DNA of 64,000 nucleotides from Albula goreensis. Taxonomy: Eukaryota > Chordata > Actinopteri > Albuliformes > Albulidae. This document shows, piece by piece, positions 63,833 through 64,000 of this stretch. Position 1 is the stretch's first letter. Each line of letters begins with the position of its first letter. Location: the NCBI GenBank assembly GCA_022829145.1, contig CM040753.1, positions 16,149,884-16,213,883 on the forward strand, in the 5' to 3' direction. The notes under the pieces were generated by a model. It worked only from the letters and a program-made list of their open reading frames with translations. It was not told the DNA's origin and did not search any database. A program made the translations under genes and the position numbers.

Positions 63833-64000
63833 GGCCTAGGTAACTTATTTATCTGCTGAATAGCTATTATGATGACCTATAGTGAGTCCGCAGTCTAGAC
63901 AGAAAAGTTAGCAAATTTTTTAAATATTATGTGCCACATTTTGAATTAAATTTGTTCTTAGACCCCTCCAACCTCATCCTCCATGCAGTGGTAGAAATCC

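Overview
This looks like nuclear DNA of a ray-finned fish, probably a teleost. The grounds are the repeats: a yz-type (tyrosine-recombinase) retrotransposon with split direct repeats, L2/Rex-like LINE pieces, tRNA-derived SINEs with an L2-type tail, a Tc1/mariner relic, a palindromic MITE and several long (TG)n tracts, all in AT-rich DNA with almost no long open reading frames. I cannot name the species. The window reads as a gene desert or very long intron: no multi-exon protein gene can be assembled from it, and most open frames are short chance frames or lie in repeats.

Layout. 1-12.2 kb: mostly featureless AT-rich DNA with a repeat-like tract (0.67-1.07 kb), a 56-bp tandem duplication (5.7 kb) and a minus-strand SINE (7.6-7.8 kb). 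12.2-17.4 kb: a dead Tc1/mariner copy, two repeat-like tracts and a plus-strand SINE. 17.4-25.1 kb: unique-looking DNA with two (TG)n arrays. 25.1-29.2 kb: a GC-rich, young Ngaro/PAT-like element on the minus strand, with an open gag-like frame, gutted pol and A1 / B1-A2-B2 split repeats. 32.7-34.6 kb: a second GC-rich block, made of an antisense 28S rRNA fragment joined to a roughly 110-bp minisatellite. 37.9-38.8 and 41.0 kb: decayed LINE pieces. 42.4-43.1 kb: a CpG-richer stretch with an E-box/AP-1 overlap, a TATA-like site and a possible first coding exon ending at a good splice donor. This is the only hint of a host gene. 47.2-47.6 and 50.3-50.6 kb: two old solo terminal units of the same Ngaro-like family. 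53.5 kb: a 28-bp minisatellite. 62.3 kb: a palindromic MITE. The rest is AT-rich DNA with microsatellites.

The most notable system is the Ngaro-like family. One young copy keeps gag and both split repeats although most of pol is gone, which suggests it was mobilised in trans. Two older relics have the same orientation and almost the same length as the A2-B2 unit (about 352 and 363 bp against 361-365). The second notable object is the 28S-minisatellite composite block.
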